DNA from: Bin87 sp965204905
GTDB lineage: Bacteria; Chloroflexota; Dehalococcoidia; Lucifugimonadales; UBA3495
Direction: 5' to 3'
NCBI GenBank assembly: GCA_965204905.1
Contig: OZ242042.1
Location: 620,001 to 684,000 of the forward strand
Length of the DNA: 64,000 nucleotides
Below the pieces are notes generated by a model. That model did not search any database, was not told where the DNA came from, and worked only from the letters and a program-made list of their open reading frames with translations. Made by a program: the position numbers and the translations under genes. This document shows, piece by piece, positions 42,746 through 50,775 of the stretch (the first letter of the stretch is position 1; each line of letters starts with the position of its first letter).

Positions 42746-43160
42746 AGCAAGCGCTCAGGAGTATCGCCAATGCGCCCTGGCGCGATTGGCACGCGCAGAA
42801 GAACTGTACCGGACTATCAGCCCCGAAGCCCGTCCCACCGCGTTTTGCGAACTGGCCCAAGTTGCATCGCTGATTTGGGATGCAGTCATTGATGCTGTCT
42901 CAGTAGCGTATATGAATGGCGGTGGCACTCCATCGGGCAATTCCATACAGATGAGAGGCTACGCTAAAAGCGCACTGCCTCATGTGTATCAGGAGTGGCA
43001 AGGACCGAGTCGGTTGCATAACTTCCAGCATCGGCCATATCAATCTACAGGCACATTTGAGGAAGCTTGCTTGACAACCAGCAACCTGCTGGTGCAACTC
43101 AACGGCTACTTGCCCGAGCCGCTACGTCTGCCGGCGGACAGTTTTGGCTGGCTGTCCTGA
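42738..43160 (+). CDS. HEPN-like helical protein
   Basis: The 140-residue protein has EYRQCALARLARAEELYRTI followed by AFCELAQVASLIWDAVIDAV. This resembles the EL-W-A-A region of HEPN/PaREP1-like proteins at 27506 and 28270. HNFQHRPYQSTGTFEEACLT follows, where the HNF may match the HANF/HTNFY motif of the other copies. A catalytic motif is not certain. It overlaps the upstream small gene. Confidence 0.55.
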   Translation: MTEASAQEYRQCALARLARAEELYRTISPEARPTAFCELAQVASLIWDAVIDAVSVAYMNGGGTPSGNSIQMRGYAKSALPHVYQEWQGPSRLHNFQHRPYQSTGTFEEACLTTSNLLVQLNGYLPEPLRLPADSFGWLS

Positions 43161-43184
43161 ACCGTATTATGAGGAGAGTTGATC

Positions 43185-44642
43185 ATGCCTGCTAGAACCG
43201 GGGCCGAATATCTGGCCGGCCTGAGAGAGCAACGCCGGGAAATCTGGCTGGACGGCAGGCGGATTGACGACGTTACGGAGTTTCCGGGACTAGGCAACGG
43301 GGCCCGCTCCATCGCCGGGTTGTACGACATGCAGCGCGACGGCAACGAGGGCTGCGACATGACGTACCCGTCGCCGAGTACGGGCGACCCGGTGGGGCTG
43401 TCGTTCATCATCCCCAAGACTGCCGATGACCTGTCACGGCGGCGCGGCATGATGTCCGCTTGGGCGCACGCCAGCTACGGGATGATGGGCCGCACGCCCG
43501 ATTTTCTCAATCTGACCATCATGGCGATGGCGGCGGCCGGGGATTTCTTCGGGGACAACCGGCCGGAGTTCAAGCAGAACGTTGTCAACTACTACGAGTA
43601 CGCGCGGGAAAACGACCTGTGCATGACGCACACGCTGGTCAACCTGCAACGCAACCGCGCGCCGTCGGCCACGTCCATGAACTACAGCACCGACGTGGCG
43701 CTGCACGTGGTCAGGGAGACCGATGCCGGATTGGTGATTCGAGGTCCCCGGGTGCTGGCGACGCTGGGGCCGCTGTCCGATGAGATCATGGTGTATCCCA
43801 CCCGTTCTTCGCTGCTGGCGCGGGACGAGGACGCTCACAAGTACGCGTTCGCCTTCGCCGTGCCCTGCGGAATCGACGGGCTGAAGTTCATCTGCCGCGA
43901 GAGTTTCGACCTGGATAAGTCGCATTTTGACCATCCGCTGGGGTCCCGGTTCGAGGAGATGGACGCCATCGTCTATTTCGACGACGTTCTGGTGCCCTGG
44001 GAACGGGTCTTCATGTACGGCGACCGGCACAAGTGCAACAATATGTCCAACGCCACCGGACAGTACGTGCATACCGGCCACCAAGTTGTGACCAAGAACG
44101 TGGCCAAGTGCGAGTTCGTGGCGGGCATCGCCAGCCTGATGGCCAAGACGCTGGGTAGCGGCGACATCCCGCAGGTGCAGGGGTTGCTGGCCGAGCTGGT
44201 CGAGAACCTGGAGATTACCAAGGCGTTGCTGACCCAGTCCGAGGTGAACGCCTCAATCGACGAATGGGGCGTCATGCTGCCCGACCGGGTGCCGCTGAAC
44301 GTGGCGCGTAACCTGTTCATCAAGATGTACCCGCGCATGGCGGAGATCATCCAGTTGCTGGGTTCCAGCAGCCTGATGGCGCTGCCATCGGAAGGGGACT
44401 TCGATGGCCCGCTGGGCGAAGTGCTGGATACCTACCTGGATACCGACACGGCGACGGCCCGCGAGCGGGTGAGGCTGTTCCGGCTGGCGTGGGACACGGC
44501 GTGCAGCGCGTTCGGCGGCCGGCAGGTGCTGTACGAACGTTACTTCCAGGGCGACTGGATGCGCAACGCGGCGCTGTTGCTCAGCATCTACGACCGCGAG
44601 CCTCTAATGGAACAGGTGCGGGAATTTCTGGAACGGGATTGA
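43185..44642 (+). CDS. 4-hydroxyphenylacetate 3-monooxygenase (HpaB) family protein
   Basis: The 485-residue protein resembles the large, FADH2-dependent oxygenase subunit. It has TGAEYLAGLREQRREIWLDG at the start and ASYGMMGRTPDFLNLTIMAM near residue 99. FDDVLVPWERVFMYGD near residue 265 is a flavin-contacting motif in the family. The reductase partner (HpaC-like) is not adjacent. It probably ortho-hydroxylates a phenolic or oxygenates a related substrate. The ATG is chosen because GAGGAG lies eight bases upstream; a TTG at 43179 is less likely. It is convergent with pstS. Confidence 0.88.
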   Translation: MPARTGAEYLAGLREQRREIWLDGRRIDDVTEFPGLGNGARSIAGLYDMQRDGNEGCDMTYPSPSTGDPVGLSFIIPKTADDLSRRRGMMSAWAHASYGMMGRTPDFLNLTIMAMAAAGDFFGDNRPEFKQNVVNYYEYARENDLCMTHTLVNLQRNRAPSATSMNYSTDVALHVVRETDAGLVIRGPRVLATLGPLSDEIMVYPTRSSLLARDEDAHKYAFAFAVPCGIDGLKFICRESFDLDKSHFDHPLGSRFEEMDAIVYFDDVLVPWERVFMYGDRHKCNNMSNATGQYVHTGHQVVTKNVAKCEFVAGIASLMAKTLGSGDIPQVQGLLAELVENLEITKALLTQSEVNASIDEWGVMLPDRVPLNVARNLFIKMYPRMAEIIQLLGSSSLMALPSEGDFDGPLGEVLDTYLDTDTATARERVRLFRLAWDTACSAFGGRQVLYERYFQGDWMRNAALLLSIYDREPLMEQVREFLERD

Positions 44643-44670
44643 CAGGTAATCCGCGACGCGCGGTGACGTT

Positions 44671-44699
44671 GTAGGGGCGGGTCTCAGACCCGCCCCTAC
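44671..44699. repeat. Inverted repeat between convergent genes (family D, possible bidirectional terminator)
   Basis: GTAGGGGCGGGT (44671-44682) pairs with ACCCGCCCCTAC (44688-44699), a 12-pair stem with loop CTCAG, followed by GTTT. Its position 28 bases after hpaB and just after the convergent pstS end suits a terminator for both genes. It also matches family D. Confidence 0.7.
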
Positions 44700-44725
44700 G
44701 TTTGGCCGGATGTTGCCGAGATGAA

Positions 44726-45949
44726 TTATTTCATCAGTCCTTCGGCGACCGGGCCTTTGAAGGAGCTGTCGCCGCCGAAGACGGTGCCGGTGGTTCCGTT
44801 GTTGAACTTGGCTAGGCTGAGGTCATAGACTTGCTGGGGGAAGGGGATGTAGCCCACGGATGCCGCCAACTGCTGGCCGTTGTCGCCGAGGTAGTAGCGC
44901 ACGAACTCGGCGATGTGCGGTTCCTGAGCGGCGTCGGCCCGCACGTAGATGAACAGCGGGCGGCTCAACGGCGCGTAGGAACCATTGTTGATGGCCGCGT
45001 CGGTGGGCGCGATGCAGCCGGCGCCGCCGTCAATCGGCACAACCTTGAGCTTGTCCTGGTTTTCGACGTAGTAGGCGTAGCCGAAGTAGCCCAGGCTGTA
45101 CTTGTCGCCGGAGATGCCCTGCACCAGCACGTTGTCGTCCTCGGAGGCCACGAAGTCGCCGCGAGAGACGCCGCCGTCGCCGTTGATGGCTTCGGTGAAG
45201 TAGTCGAAGGTGCCGGAGTCAACGCCGGGAGCGTAGAGCTTGATTTCCTCGGTGGGCCAGGACGGATCAACCTGGTTCCAGGTCATCACGACGCCCTCGG
45301 ATTCGGGCTTCCAGATCATGTTGAGTTGTTCAACGGTGAGGCAGTCCACGAAGTCGTTGTCGGGGTTGACGAGAACGGAGAGGCCGTCGATGGCTACGGG
45401 CAGCTCGATGTAGTCGATGCCGGCGGCGGCGCACAGGTCAACCTCTTTCTGCTTGATGGGGCGAGAGGCGTCGGAGATGACGGTTTCGTTGGCGCAGAAC
45501 TTCTTGAAACCGCCGCCCGTACCGGAGATGCCGACGACGGCGCGGACGTTGCCGCCGGTGAGGTCGCCGAATTCCTCGGCGACGGCCTCGGTGATGGGGA
45601 ACACGGTGGAGGAACCGTCAATCGGAATGTCGCCGGAAAGGCTGGCGTACATACTGGGATCGGCGGCCTTGTCGGTAGTTGCGGTGGTTCCGGTAGAACC
45701 GCCAGTGGTGGAAGTGGTTGAACTGCCGGTGGCAGAACCGGAGCTGCCAGTGGAGCCGGTGGTGCTGCCAGCGCTGGTCGAACTGTCGCTGGATGTGGAA
45801 CTGGCGGTGGTTCCGCCAGTGGCTGCTGGCGTTTCCGCTGACGGGCCGCAAGCAGCGGACATCAAGACGATTGCGCAGGCCGCAACGGCCGCCAGAATCA
45901 GCAACCGTATCGGCAAACGATTTAGAGTGTCCAAATTAGGGGAACTCAT
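44726..45949 (-). CDS. pstS: Phosphate-binding lipoprotein PstS
   Basis: The 407-residue protein is the high-affinity phosphate-binding component. A signal peptide is followed by a lipobox (VAAC with C25 or SAAC with C34), so it is anchored by lipid. Residues 38-95 are a Ser/Thr/Gly linker that lifts the binding domain off the membrane. The domain starts at GDIPIDGSSTVFPI and includes GISGTGGGFKKF and GVDSGTFDYF, motifs that bind phosphate. GAGGAGG lies before the ATG. No pstCAB genes are adjacent. It ends convergent with hpaB. Confidence 0.93.
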   Translation of the reverse strand: MSSPNLDTLNRLPIRLLILAAVAACAIVLMSAACGPSAETPAATGGTTASSTSSDSSTSAGSTTGSTGSSGSATGSSTTSTTGGSTGTTATTDKAADPSMYASLSGDIPIDGSSTVFPITEAVAEEFGDLTGGNVRAVVGISGTGGGFKKFCANETVISDASRPIKQKEVDLCAAAGIDYIELPVAIDGLSVLVNPDNDFVDCLTVEQLNMIWKPESEGVVMTWNQVDPSWPTEEIKLYAPGVDSGTFDYFTEAINGDGGVSRGDFVASEDDNVLVQGISGDKYSLGYFGYAYYVENQDKLKVVPIDGGAGCIAPTDAAINNGSYAPLSRPLFIYVRADAAQEPHIAEFVRYYLGDNGQQLAASVGYIPFPQQVYDLSLAKFNNGTTGTVFGGDSSFKGPVAEGLMK

Positions 45950-46091
45950 CGATCCTCCTCGAATCGTTGGTTTGGTCTGGGTTTTTGGCCTTGGCCAACC
46001 TTGTTGCCCTGGACAAATCGGATAACCGGCTCTGGCCGGCTACCATGAAGCAGCTTCATTCGATAGGCATCCCTCCATTACCAGGTGAGCG

Positions 46092-46112
46092 TTTGTTGAA
46101 TCGTTCAACAAA
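46092..46112. promoter_or_regulatory. Perfect nine-base inverted repeat upstream of pstS
   Basis: TTTGTTGAA (46092-46100) and TTCAACAAA (46104-46112) form a perfect palindrome around TCG. It lies about 140 bases before the pstS ATG, without a T-run, so it may be an operator. Confidence 0.5.
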
Positions 46113-46150
46113 GTGACGACCAACAAGACCGTCAAACTCATTGGGCAGGC

Positions 46151-46182
46151 AAAAAAAGGAGCGAAGTGTAAAGGCTTCGCTC
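46151..46182 (-). terminator. Second rho-independent terminator upstream of pstS
   Basis: On the minus strand GAGCGAAG, loop CCTTTACA and CTTCGCTC form an eight-pair stem followed by CTTTTTTT (46158-46151). It lies about 200 bases before pstS and may end a short transcript or act as a leader attenuator. Confidence 0.7.
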
Positions 46183-46293
46183 TGACGAAATGGGGAAAAG
46201 CCGCTCCCGATGCGGGAGAGGCCGCTACGGGAAAGGCGGGAATTTTCGGCGCCCCCGGTTTGTGGAACGTCCCTGCCCGGTTTGCGCTGGGCC
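46183..46293 (-). ncRNA. Candidate structured leader or small RNA between two terminators
   Basis: This 111-base interval lies between two minus-strand terminators. It contains a hairpin with arms CTCCCG (46204-46209) and CGGGAG (46213-46218) around ATG, extended by GCC/GGC. There is no convincing ORF. No known RNA family was recognised, and a promoter was not found, so this is tentative. The whole 45950-46396 gap otherwise has no gene. Confidence 0.3.
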
Positions 46294-46322
46294 AAAAAAA
46301 TACGGGGAATAAAATCCCCGTA
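46294..46322 (-). terminator. Rho-independent terminator of pepP
   Basis: On the minus strand TACGGGGA, loop TTTTAT and TCCCCGTA form an eight-pair stem followed by TTTTTTT. It lies about 75 bases after the pepP stop codon. Confidence 0.85.
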
Positions 46323-46396
46323 TCGAGTCTCGTCAAACGCCCCACAGGGCGCAATGCAGCAGGTGTGGCGGTTTTCACAGCAGCGGAGAGCATGGC

Positions 46397-47725
46397 CTAA
46401 CGTCCATCCTTGACGATGGCTTCCAGCTCGTCGGCTTCCTTGGGAATCCCTTCGGAGAGAACCCGGCAGCCGTCTTCCGTAACCAGCACGTCGTCCTCGA
46501 TGCGAATGCCGATGCCGCGATAGGCTTCGGGCGTCTTCTTGGCCTGGGGGCCAAAGTAGAGGCCGGGCTCAACGGTCAGCACCATGCCGGGACGGAGCCG
46601 GATTTGGCCTTTATCGTCCCGATAAGCGCCGGAGTCGTGCACATCCAACCCCAGCCAGTGGGACGTGGCGTGCATGTAGTAATCACGGTAAGCAGCGTCG
46701 TTCAGAATTTGCTCTACGTCGCCGTCCATGATACCCAGATCCACCAACCCTTCAATCAGGGTTCGTGTAGCGACCTTATGGACGTCGTCGAAGCCGACGC
46801 CGGGTTTCACGGCGGCGATGGCCTTCTTCTGGGATGCAAGGACTATATCGTAGATCTCGCGCTGAGCCGGCGTGAATTCGCCGGACACGGGCCAGGTGCG
46901 AGTTACGTCAGCGGTGTAGTAGCCGTACTCTGCTCCCGCGTCGATCAGCAGCAGATCATCCGGCCCCAGCGTTTCGTCGTTGCGGACATAATGCAGAACG
47001 CAAGCGTTGGCCCCGCCGGCCACAATTGAGGGGTAGCCGTTGCGCGGCGAGCCAAGGTGCCGGAAGGGGCGTTCCAGGGCGGCCTGTACTTCATACTCCG
47101 CAATGCCCGGGGCGGCGGTCTGCATAGCAGCCCTGAATCCCACGGCGGTGATGTCGATGGCGCGCTGGAGGAGAGAAATTTCCTCGTCGGTTTTCACCTG
47201 CCGCATCGCGTCGATTTGAGCGGTAGGGTCCTCGATGCGACGGACGCTTTTAGCGCCCCGCTGGGCCATACGCCGCCGCTGCTTGACCATTCCGGAAATG
47301 ATCCCGTCAACGCGGTCGTCGCTCCCCAATGCGTAGTGGATGGTTTCGCATTGCGCCAGCAACTTGGGAAGCTGGGAGTCCAGTTGCTCCAGCGGGTAGG
47401 CAGCGTTGGCGGCTAATGGGCCAACGGCGCCGCGAACACCGGCCCGGCGTCCCACCCAGATTTCAAAAGTAGGATCGTAGGGGCGGACGAACAGCGTATA
47501 GGGAGTGTGTGAGCCCGGGCGCAGCACGGCGACGGCGTCCGGTTCGTCAAACCCGGTCAGATACCAGAAGGATGATTCCTGACGGTACTGGTGGTCAACG
47601 TCGTTGTTGCGCGGGGAGTCGTGCCCCGCCGCGATGACGATGGCCCCGTCGGCCAGCGAGTCCATCAGACGACGGCGACGGGAACGGAACTCTTGAGGTT
47701 GCGTTGCGGGGTGATCAGCGCTCAT
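46397..47725 (-). CDS. pepP: Xaa-Pro aminopeptidase (M24B)
   Basis: The 442-residue metallopeptidase has an N-terminal creatinase-like domain and a pita-bread catalytic domain. Metal ligands appear in LLLIDAGAEYGYYTADVTRT (two Asp), HATSHWLGLDVHD (His), LTVEPGLYF (Glu) and IGIRIEDDVLVTEDG (Glu). The enzyme removes N-terminal residues before proline. The ATG at 47725 is preferred over a longer upstream frame to 47980 with no conserved residues. A good promoter is at 47774-47802. Confidence 0.95.
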   Translation of the reverse strand: MSADHPATQPQEFRSRRRRLMDSLADGAIVIAAGHDSPRNNDVDHQYRQESSFWYLTGFDEPDAVAVLRPGSHTPYTLFVRPYDPTFEIWVGRRAGVRGAVGPLAANAAYPLEQLDSQLPKLLAQCETIHYALGSDDRVDGIISGMVKQRRRMAQRGAKSVRRIEDPTAQIDAMRQVKTDEEISLLQRAIDITAVGFRAAMQTAAPGIAEYEVQAALERPFRHLGSPRNGYPSIVAGGANACVLHYVRNDETLGPDDLLLIDAGAEYGYYTADVTRTWPVSGEFTPAQREIYDIVLASQKKAIAAVKPGVGFDDVHKVATRTLIEGLVDLGIMDGDVEQILNDAAYRDYYMHATSHWLGLDVHDSGAYRDDKGQIRLRPGMVLTVEPGLYFGPQAKKTPEAYRGIGIRIEDDVLVTEDGCRVLSEGIPKEADELEAIVKDGR

Positions 47726-47773
47726 TCGATACAACTCTCTAGCGAGGTCAAGCGTCGATATTGACCGCGCGGA

Positions 47774-47802
47774 ATTATACCAACGGAGACAGCGTATCGC
47801 AA
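47774..47802 (-). promoter_or_regulatory. Sigma-70 promoter of pepP
   Basis: On the minus strand TTGCGA (47802-47797), then 17 bases, then TATAAT (47779-47774), with TGG before the -10 (TGnTATAAT). It lies about 48 bases before the pepP ATG. Confidence 0.65.
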
Positions 47803-47840
47803 TAGCGCATTCACGCGCATCGGACGCGCCGAGGTGGTTC

Positions 47841-47869
47841 TGTTCGCTGTTATCGTATTCTGATATAAT
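47841..47869 (+). promoter_or_regulatory. Extended -10 promoter of purA
   Basis: TGATATAAT at 47861-47869 is an extended -10, with a weak -35 near 47841-47846 and 17-base spacing. The leader to the purA ATG is about 105 bases; no purine riboswitch fold was seen. Confidence 0.55.
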
Positions 47870-47979
47870 CTGTCCGCAACCGTAATGCCTTGATCGTATG
47901 CAGGTATAGTAGCCGCCGCCGCATGATTGTCGCGGGGGCGATTTTTCGGTTAGTTCGGAGCAGTCTGGAGCAGAGTACA

Positions 47980-49266
47980 ATGCCGGCTTATGCCGTAATC
48001 GGTGGACAATGGGGCGACGAGGGGAAAGGCAAGGTGATCGATTACCTTGCCGGCGAATCCGACTGCGTGGTGCGGTACGCCGGCGGCAACAACGCCGGCC
48101 ACACGGTGGTAAATGAACGCGGCGAGTTTCAACTCCACCTGGTGCCGTCGGGAATCTGCTGGCCCGGAGTCACCGGCATAATCGGCAACGGCGTGGTGGT
48201 GAACCCCGACGTGCTACTGGGGGAAATCGCCGGCCTACAGGAGCGGGGTATTGACACCGGCCGGCTTTACGTCAGCGACCGCGCCCACGTAATCATGCCC
48301 TATCACATCCTGCTGGACGAGTTGCAGGAGAAAGCCCGCGGCAGCGGCGCCATCGGCACTACCGGCCAAGGCATTGGTCCGGCCTACATTGACAAAGTCT
48401 CTCGCGACGGTATTCGGGTGGGGGATCTGTTGGACGGCGAGCATCTGCCCGACCGTCTGGTCGCTGCTGTGGAGATGAAAAACCGGGTCATCACCGGAGT
48501 TTATGGCGGTGAGCCGATAGACGTGGACGAAGTGCTGTCCCTCTGCCGCGAATGGGGAGAACAGTTGAGGCCCCAGGTGCGTCCCACAGAGCAAATGGTG
48601 CAGGACCTCCTGGAACAGGGCAAGCGCGTTTTGCTGGAGGGGGCGCAGGGCACTCTGCTGGACGTTGACCACGGTTCGTACCCCTACGTTACGTCGTCTT
48701 CTCCGTCAATTGGAGGCGCCATCACTGGACTGGGCATAGATCCTCAGTCGATTCAGGGCGTGGTCGGCGTGTTCAAGGCGTATTCAACCCGCGTGGGCGG
48801 CGGGCCGATGCCCACGGAAATGCACGGCCGGGCTGGCGAGGACTTGCGCGAGAAGGCCCACGAATACGGAACCACCACCGGGCGGGCGCGACGGGTTGGT
48901 TGGTTTGACGCAGTTGCCGCCCGATACAGCCGCCAGATTAACGGCTTTACCGGCATAGTCCTGACCCGTCTGGACATACTGGACGGGATGGAAAACGTGA
49001 AAATTTGCGTGAGCTACCGGGCCGACGGCAAGGAAGTCAGCCGTTTTCCCGCGAATACCTCCCTGTTGGAACGGTGCGAGCCGGTGTACGAAAAGATGCC
49101 CGGCTGGTCGGAACCGACGGCCAGGGCAACCCGCACCGAGCAGTTGCCCGAAAATGCCCTGGCTTACGTGCGCCGGATTGAGGAGCTGGTGGGCTGCGAA
49201 GCCCAGATAATTTCCACAGGGCCCAGTCGAGAAGAAACCATTGCAATAAACCAGGTAATACACTAG
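47980..49266 (+). CDS. purA: Adenylosuccinate synthetase
   Basis: The 428-residue enzyme converts IMP, aspartate and GTP to adenylosuccinate. The GTP loop GGQWGDEGKGK sits at residues 8-18 with D13. NNAGHTV near 38-44 follows, and GTTGQGIGPAY near 125 is the IMP-binding region. The C-terminal GPSREETI and the typical length match the family. The ATG at 47980 is preceded by GGAG nine bases upstream; a longer frame from 47890 is not used. It is divergent from pepP. Confidence 0.97.
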   Translation: MPAYAVIGGQWGDEGKGKVIDYLAGESDCVVRYAGGNNAGHTVVNERGEFQLHLVPSGICWPGVTGIIGNGVVVNPDVLLGEIAGLQERGIDTGRLYVSDRAHVIMPYHILLDELQEKARGSGAIGTTGQGIGPAYIDKVSRDGIRVGDLLDGEHLPDRLVAAVEMKNRVITGVYGGEPIDVDEVLSLCREWGEQLRPQVRPTEQMVQDLLEQGKRVLLEGAQGTLLDVDHGSYPYVTSSSPSIGGAITGLGIDPQSIQGVVGVFKAYSTRVGGGPMPTEMHGRAGEDLREKAHEYGTTTGRARRVGWFDAVAARYSRQINGFTGIVLTRLDILDGMENVKICVSYRADGKEVSRFPANTSLLERCEPVYEKMPGWSEPTARATRTEQLPENALAYVRRIEELVGCEAQIISTGPSREETIAINQVIH

Positions 49267-49355
49267 CAATATGACATAACAGGTAATACTATGGCCTTGC
49301 AGCCGCGCCGGGCGTTTCCCGGATCAATAACTTTGGGCTGCGGAGGAGTTATAAA

Positions 49356-49856
49356 ATGGCCACAAACACTACTGCAGGGGGAGAGTCGGAAACGTCGATT
49401 TTCGGGCGTTTCTTCGCACCTTGGACCGATCACTTTTACCTCGCTTTCCGGCTGATTTTCGCCTTGCTGGTTTTTCTGCACGGCATACAGAAAGCGTTCC
49501 TGTTGTGGAACTTTCCAGCCGGAGCCAACCCCAACGGATTAGGGGCGCTGGTTGACCTGGCCGGATGGGTTGAGATTATCTCCGCCATTCTGATTGCGAC
49601 CGGCGTCCTGACTCGCTTGGGAGCGGGCGCTCTGGTGGTGACGATGGTTGTCGCGTACTTTGGAGTTCACGCGGCCCTCAGTCCGGTCTGGCCCTGGCCG
49701 CACCTGTACCCGAACCCTCCGGACGGCGGCAATGCATTCGTAGCCCATGGCGGCGAAGTTACCATTCTCTGGTTCATCTGCGCCGGTATCATCGGCATAA
49801 TGGGCAGCCGCAAATTCGGTATTGAACGACTGATCCTCAAAAGGGAAATTCTATGA
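49356..49856 (+). CDS. DoxX-family membrane protein
   Basis: The 166-residue protein has four hydrophobic helices and the DoxX pattern: LIFALLVFLHGIQKAFLLW near 33-51, GWVEIISAILIATGVLTRL near 70, and the aromatic PWPHLYPNPPDGGNAF loop before the last helix. DoxX proteins are inner-membrane proteins linked with quinone redox or thiosulfate oxidation in some species. It overlaps the next small gene by four bases. Confidence 0.82.
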   Translation: MATNTTAGGESETSIFGRFFAPWTDHFYLAFRLIFALLVFLHGIQKAFLLWNFPAGANPNGLGALVDLAGWVEIISAILIATGVLTRLGAGALVVTMVVAYFGVHAALSPVWPWPHLYPNPPDGGNAFVAHGGEVTILWFICAGIIGIMGSRKFGIERLILKREIL

Positions 49857-50086
49857 TGCAACAGCAAGCAGCCCGTTTCGGCATCTACTTCAATGCCGAA
49901 CAGAACCAGGTCGTCCGCATCAACTCGCCGTACTGGTTTCCTCCGGAACCCGATTGGCAGAAAGTTACCGGAGAAGTCAACGCGACCCTGCTGGACCTGC
50001 GACGCATGGTCAGTGAGCAGGGTCTGTCGGGCGACCCCGATTCGGTGACCTGGACCACGCTGCCCCTGCTGGACGAAGACGCCTAG
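49853..50086 (+). CDS. Small hypothetical protein coupled to DoxX
   Basis: This 77-residue protein overlaps the DoxX gene by four bases (ATGA at 49853-49856), indicating translational coupling. It starts MMQQQAARFGIYFNAEQNQV and has a conserved-looking SPYWFPPEPDWQKVTGE. No domain is recognised. Confidence 0.6.
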   Translation: MMQQQAARFGIYFNAEQNQVVRINSPYWFPPEPDWQKVTGEVNATLLDLRRMVSEQGLSGDPDSVTWTTLPLLDEDA

Positions 50087-50106
50087 CGTCATCACCGTTT
50101 TTCCCC

Positions 50107-50631
50107 ATGGAGCCGGAACCGCCGGACCAATTCACGGATCCGGCTCACGACGCGGCCAACTACCCCCGCCCCTCGGGGTGGCAGGGCAAGTTGGCCGCGT
50201 CTTCGCCAACTCAGGCCCGTCGTTGGATGCGTTGGGGATGGCTGGCAGCGCTGGCTTGGTGGGTGTGGAATACCGGCCTGCTGCTGGTTTGGCTGGTGGC
50301 GTCCGTGATTCCCCCAGACCCTGCGGTGGCCGACGCCGATGCTCCGGTTCCGGCGCGCATCGTCATCTATTACGGCGTTGAAGGGTTTGTGATCGGGTTG
50401 CTGGGACTTGGGTTGAACGCCAGGTGGAGACTGGCTGCGCTGCTGCTGCCAGTGGTGTTCCTGATTACGCGCATCATCGCGCTCACCAGGTTGGAACCGT
50501 TGGCGTTTGACGTAAGGGCGCTGCTGTGGGTGGCGGTGTACCTGCTGCTGCTGTTCCTGTTCGTGCGCGGCGCACAGGGAGCGTGGAGCTGGCACCGATT
50601 CACGCATCCGGAGTATCCGGGGCAGAGGTAA
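50107..50631 (+). CDS. Four-helix membrane protein of unknown function
   Basis: This 174-residue protein has a Pro-rich N-terminus and about four transmembrane segments (WWVWNTGLLLVWLVASVI; IVIYYGVEGFVIGLLGLGL; ALLLPVVFLITRIIAL; LLWVAVYLLLLFLFV). It follows the small DoxX-coupled gene by 20 bases, so it may share the operon. No family is recognised. Confidence 0.65.
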   Translation: MEPEPPDQFTDPAHDAANYPRPSGWQGKLAASSPTQARRWMRWGWLAALAWWVWNTGLLLVWLVASVIPPDPAVADADAPVPARIVIYYGVEGFVIGLLGLGLNARWRLAALLLPVVFLITRIIALTRLEPLAFDVRALLWVAVYLLLLFLFVRGAQGAWSWHRFTHPEYPGQR

Positions 50632-50775
50632 TAAGATCGGTATCGGGATAGTGGCCTGGCGGGAAGGTCGCGCGAAAAGCGATTTACGTCCTGGTCGTAG
50701 CAGAAGTGATAACGGCATATATGCGTAAGGGCGGGTTTTGATTACCGCCCTTATCGCGTTCGATGAAGGCGGGGC

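Noticed and set aside
46058..46400. Short ORFs in the pstS-pepP gap
   Set aside because: They cross two clear terminators, lack ribosome sites and have no similarity to known proteins.
47877..47979. Purine riboswitch in the purA leader
   Set aside because: No three-way junction or conserved purine-aptamer core could be drawn in the 105-base leader.
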